A stretch of 10,034 bases of DNA from Bacteroidetes bacterium UBA2322 (lineage in GTDB: Bacteria > Bacteroidota > Bacteroidia > Chitinophagales > UBA2359). The DNA lies in NCBI GenBank assembly GCA_002345145.1, contig DDVC01000222.1, positions 1-10,034 of the forward strand, in the 5' to 3' direction. The notes under the pieces were generated by a model. It had not been told where the DNA came from. It saw only the letters and a list, made by a program, of their open reading frames with translations, and ran no database searches. Below, piece after piece: positions 7,540-10,034 of this stretch. The translations under genes were made by a program, and so were the position numbers. The stretch's first letter is position 1. Every line of letters starts with the position of its first letter.

Positions 7540-8580
7540 ATGAAAAAATTACTCATTTATTTTCTCATATTCTCTGCCACACTGGGTTTTGTAGCCTGTG
7601 AAAAAGAAGGCGAATCGCCGGTGGTAGATCTTAAATCAGCTCCCGGCATAACTGCACCGGCAAGTGGCGCTGCCTTAGTACTACAAGAGGCTAACGCCAA
7701 TGATACCATTACAATCATTAAGTGGAGCGCCGCCGATTACGGGTTTCAGGCTGCCGTTACCTACAAAGTAGAACTTGCCGCAGCAGGCACAAACTTTGCC
7801 ACTATCAGAACCCTTGGCACCGTAACCACTACCGAGTTGCCCGTAAAGGTGAGTTCACTCAACAACATACTCATCAATTTGGGCTACAATCCGTTTCAGC
7901 CGGCAAATTTTGAAGTGCGCATAGTAGCATCGGTAAATGCATTAGTGCCACAAGCCATTTCAACTCCTATTAACCTTACTCTTACCCCCTACATTGCTGT
8001 ACCTACCTTTCCGCTGCTCAACGTACCCGGCTCTTACCAAGGTTGGGATCCTGCAAAGCCCGAAACCACCCTTCCCTCAGTAAACAGCAATGAAATTTAC
8101 GAAGGTTACCTCCATTTTCCTGATGCTAATACCGAATTTAAGTTTGCCAAAGGCAGTTGGAATACAAACTGGGGAGACGATGGCGCAGATGGTACACTTG
8201 AGCCTGGTGGCGCTAACCTTGTAGCAGCCGAGGCCGGCGTTTACAAATTAAATGTTGATTTGAACGGACTAACCTACTCTAAACTCCGTACCGATTGGGG
8301 GTTAATAGGAAGCTCTACCCCCAATGGCTGGGATGCCGACCAAAACATGACTTATGACCCTGCCAACAATAGCTTTACCATTACCCTTGATTTGGTAGTA
8401 GGTGCAATTAAATTCCGTGCTAATGACGACTGGGCGCTCAACTACGGCGATAATGGCGCTGATGGTAAATTAGAAGAAGGCGGTACTGATATAGCCATAG
8501 AAGAAGCCGGTAACTACACCATTACCTTAGACCTACGCCAAACCTATGGCTATTACAGCTATAAAATTACCAAAAACTAA
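7540..8580 (+). CDS. susE: SusE-like outer-membrane glycan-binding lipoprotein
   Basis: Predicted surface lipoprotein of 346 residues that binds glycan beside the SusCD complex. I place the start at the ATG of MKKLLIYFLIFSATLGFVAC, giving lipidated C20 followed by EKEGES, an acidic surface-export-like sequence. The longer frame from 7480 would add 20 residues ahead of the signal peptide and begin inside a hairpin. Residues about 24-151 match the SusE N-terminal Ig-like domain (IKWSAADYGFQAAVTYKVEL, then SSLNNILINLGYNP). Residues 156-249 and 251-344 are two tandem related beta modules. Each has an early G-W-D (YQGWD, PNGWD), an acidic loop (NWGDDGADGTLEPGG at 210-224, NYGDNGADGKLEEGG at 301-315) and a closing AG-Y strand. 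These resemble the starch-binding modules of SusE/SusF. The gene lies 99 bases after susD and a strong terminator follows it, so it ends the operon. Starch or maltodextrin binding is inferred from the family. Confidence 0.93.
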   Translation: MKKLLIYFLIFSATLGFVACEKEGESPVVDLKSAPGITAPASGAALVLQEANANDTITIIKWSAADYGFQAAVTYKVELAAAGTNFATIRTLGTVTTTELPVKVSSLNNILINLGYNPFQPANFEVRIVASVNALVPQAISTPINLTLTPYIAVPTFPLLNVPGSYQGWDPAKPETTLPSVNSNEIYEGYLHFPDANTEFKFAKGSWNTNWGDDGADGTLEPGGANLVAAEAGVYKLNVDLNGLTYSKLRTDWGLIGSSTPNGWDADQNMTYDPANNSFTITLDLVVGAIKFRANDDWALNYGDNGADGKLEEGGTDIAIEEAGNYTITLDLRQTYGYYSYKITKN

Positions 8581-8607
8581 GCCTCCCACATAGTTGTAAA
8601 AAAGCTG

Positions 8608-8644
8608 AAACTTTCCGTGAGCCCCGGCTTGCGGAAAGTTTTTT
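8608..8644 (+). terminator. Rho-independent terminator after susE
   Basis: AAACTTTCCG (8608-8617) pairs perfectly with CGGAAAGTTT (8632-8641). The interior TGAGCCCCGGCTTG can extend the stem through G-T and G-C pairs, closing on a CCCG loop. A run of six T (8639-8644) completes the terminator. It lies 27 bases after the susE stop and should end the susCDE transcript, making the downstream esterase a separate unit. Confidence 0.92.
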
Positions 8645-8686
8645 AATTATTTTTAGCAAACGCTGCTCTTAACCAAAACAGCAGAT

Positions 8687-8694
8687 AACCTTTG
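8687..8694 (+). promoter_or_regulatory. Possible -7 element for the esterase gene
   Basis: AACCTTTG matches the Bacteroidota -7 consensus TAnnTTTG at 7 of 8 positions and ends 28 bases before the ATG at 8723, a sensible distance. It sits between the susE terminator and the esterase start, where a promoter is needed. No TTG is seen at the expected -33 spacing, so this is a weak call. Confidence 0.3.
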
Positions 8695-8722
8695 TGTATA
8701 ACCCCTGTAAAAACAACAACCA

Positions 8723-9691
8723 ATGCAAAATAAAACCGGCTTTTATACATTGCCCAAACAATGGCGCTTTTTTTACGGAATATGTTTGTACATCGGGCTG
8801 GGTTTAATTGCCCCAATCATGGGTTTTGCACAACCCACCCAAAACGTATCGGGCATATTAGAACGAACCCCTAATTTTGCCTCTCAATACGTAGCTCCCC
8901 GACACATTGACGTATGGCTTCCGCCCGATTATTATACCAATACCCGGCAGCAATACGCCGTTTTATACATGCACGACGGGCAAAACCTCTTTTCAACCGA
9001 AACCGCTTACGGCGGTCAGGAGTGGCAGGCAGACGAAACCATGCTCCGGCTGCAACAAGAGCAAAAAGTGCGCCCCTGCATTATAGTAGGCATTTGGAAC
9101 TCGCCCCGCCGTTTTGCCGAGTACCTGCCCAATAAACCGTTTTTACTAATGCCTAAGCCAGCACAGGAAAAACTAAAACAAGAACGCACCACCGAAAACA
9201 CTGTTTTATCTGATGCTTATTTGGCTTTTTTGGTTAAAGAACTAAAACCCTACATAGACCAAAAATACCGAACCCTGCCCGATAGAGCCAATACCTTTAT
9301 AGCCGGCTCCAGCATGGGTGGACTTATTTCGCTGTACGCCCTCTGTGAATACCCCAAAGTTTTTGGCGGCGCTGCCTGTTTTTCTACCCACTGGCCTGCC
9401 AGCCTTAAAGAAAACAACCCCAATTTTGTAAATGCTTACCTCAAATACCTCAAAAAAAAGCTGCCAAAACCCAAACACCACAAAATTTACTTTGACTACG
9501 GCACCCAAACCCTTGATGCTTGGTATGAACCACACCAAAAAGCCGTTGATGCCTTTATGCAGCAAAGTGGGTACTTTCCCCAATTTTGTCTGAGTCAAAA
9601 GTTTGAAGGTGCAGCCCATAATGAGCAGGCTTGGCAACAACGCTTCCACGTGCCTTTGTTGTTCTTGTTGCCCTTTTTAGGTACGCAGTAG
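8723..9691 (+). CDS. Exported esterase D-family alpha/beta hydrolase
   Basis: Predicted secreted or periplasmic serine esterase of 322 residues. Residues 1-36 form a signal peptide (a long basic/aromatic n-region, hydrophobic 17-34, then GFA before Q37). The alpha/beta-hydrolase core shows YMHDGQNLF (82-90), family-typical near the oxyanion region, IIVGIWNSPRRFAEYLP (120-136), the nucleophile elbow GSSMGG (195-200, nucleophile S197), YFDYGTQTLD (256-265; D265 or D258 as the acid) and GAAHNEQAW (296-304; H299 as catalytic His). All triad members are present, so the enzyme is probably active. The family (PF00756-type) includes carbohydrate acyl esterases, S-formylglutathione hydrolase-like enzymes and enterochelin-esterase-like proteins. 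Because it is exported and follows a sus cluster, deacylation of a glycan is a reasonable guess, but the intervening terminator means the link is only positional. The start at 8723 gives a complete signal peptide. Confidence 0.92.
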   Translation: MQNKTGFYTLPKQWRFFYGICLYIGLGLIAPIMGFAQPTQNVSGILERTPNFASQYVAPRHIDVWLPPDYYTNTRQQYAVLYMHDGQNLFSTETAYGGQEWQADETMLRLQQEQKVRPCIIVGIWNSPRRFAEYLPNKPFLLMPKPAQEKLKQERTTENTVLSDAYLAFLVKELKPYIDQKYRTLPDRANTFIAGSSMGGLISLYALCEYPKVFGGAACFSTHWPASLKENNPNFVNAYLKYLKKKLPKPKHHKIYFDYGTQTLDAWYEPHQKAVDAFMQQSGYFPQFCLSQKFEGAAHNEQAWQQRFHVPLLFLLPFLGTQ

Positions 9692-9935
9692 CGGGCGAGT
9701 TGTGCCTGAATCTACTAACAACTACAAAGAAATGGTAAAAATTTCTTCCCTTTTGAACCATAATTTACGTTCCTAATGGCCACCACTCAATATTATCAAG
9801 AACCTATTTTTGCCGCAATATGCGCCCGCCCTTTTGCTCCATTACAAAAAAATCCCGATAAATTGGCATTATAGGCGCATTCAATCGCCGCATCTACTTA
9901 TCATGTTGTCTTAATCTTCACTAAATGCCTTTGTT
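9692..9935. other. Non-coding stretch after the esterase
   Basis: No convincing protein gene is seen. The longest local + frame from an ATG (9776-9874, 32 residues) has no recognisable features. TATTTTTG at 9805-9812 is a perfect match to TAnnTTTG, but no TTG stands at the -33 spacing. With the terminator at 9936-9978 it could bound a short RNA of about 160 bases; this is speculative. The region may equally be the long 3' UTR of the esterase. Confidence 0.4.
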
Positions 9936-9978
9936 AAACCGCAAAGGGTGCCAAGGATTTGTGTTCTTTGCGGTTTTT
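9936..9978 (+). terminator. Rho-independent terminator near contig end
   Basis: AAACCGCAAAG (9936-9946) and CTTTGCGGTTT (9966-9976) form a perfect 11-base stem with a 19-base loop, followed by a T run (9974-9978). This is a strong terminator for + strand transcription. It is about 245 bases past the esterase stop, so it either ends a long 3' UTR or ends an unrecognised short transcript. The remaining bases to 10034 hold no visible feature. Confidence 0.88.
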
Positions 9979-10034
9979 ATTTGCATTTTTTACCCAAATG
10001 GTTGCTTTGCAAGGTGGTTAGGTGGTTTGTTTTT

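Noticed and set aside
9776..9874. 32-codon frame as a real small protein
   Set aside because: It has no recognisable motif, signal peptide or clear promoter spacing; frames this short are expected by chance.
22..10017. Shared CCACCTTGC near the left end (22-30) and, inverted, near the right end (10009-10017)
   Set aside because: Only 9 bases match and the surrounding sequence is unrelated; chance is sufficient, so no terminal repeat of an element is called.

Overview
The window looks like a short metagenomic contig from a Bacteroidota bacterium. The evidence is a SusC/SusD/SusE surface glycan-uptake set, Bacteroidota-style lipoprotein signals with acidic residues after the lipid cysteine, and start codons without clear Shine-Dalgarno sequences. 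GC content looks moderate. The class is uncertain; a Chitinophagales- or Saprospiria-like environmental lineage is only a guess. The first 14 bases match the 3' end of an Illumina adapter, so the left edge is an untrimmed assembly end.

Layout, all genes on the + strand. (1) 224-2536 encodes an unusual 770-residue cytoplasmic protein: an N-terminal Zc3h12a/MCPIP1-type NYN (PIN-like) ribonuclease domain, two divergent cold-shock-like OB folds, a coiled coil, a long Lys/Gln/Pro-rich linker and a C-terminal leucine-rich-repeat module. (2) 2537-2857 is non-coding and holds three related GC-rich arms that could form two mutually exclusive hairpins. (3) 2858-8580 is a susC-susD-susE cluster: a TonB-dependent outer-membrane transporter, its surface glycan-binding lipoprotein lid, and a SusE-type lipoprotein with two tandem C-terminal modules. 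A perfect hairpin lies between susD and susE, and a strong rho-independent terminator follows susE. (4) 8723-9691 encodes an exported alpha/beta-hydrolase of the esterase D family, probably transcribed separately. (5) 9692-10034 has no convincing gene, but contains a second strong terminator about 245 bases after the esterase stop.

How the genes work together (inference): SusD and SusE capture an oligosaccharide at the cell surface and SusC imports it with TonB energy. Family similarity favours an alpha-glucan such as starch or maltodextrin. No glycoside hydrolase, inner-membrane transporter or regulator is present, so the locus is incomplete here or relies on enzymes encoded elsewhere. The esterase may remove acyl groups from the substrate or may be unrelated. 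The NYN-OB-LRR protein is separated from the sus genes by 321 bases and is probably functionally independent. Its domain combination is the most novel item in the window.
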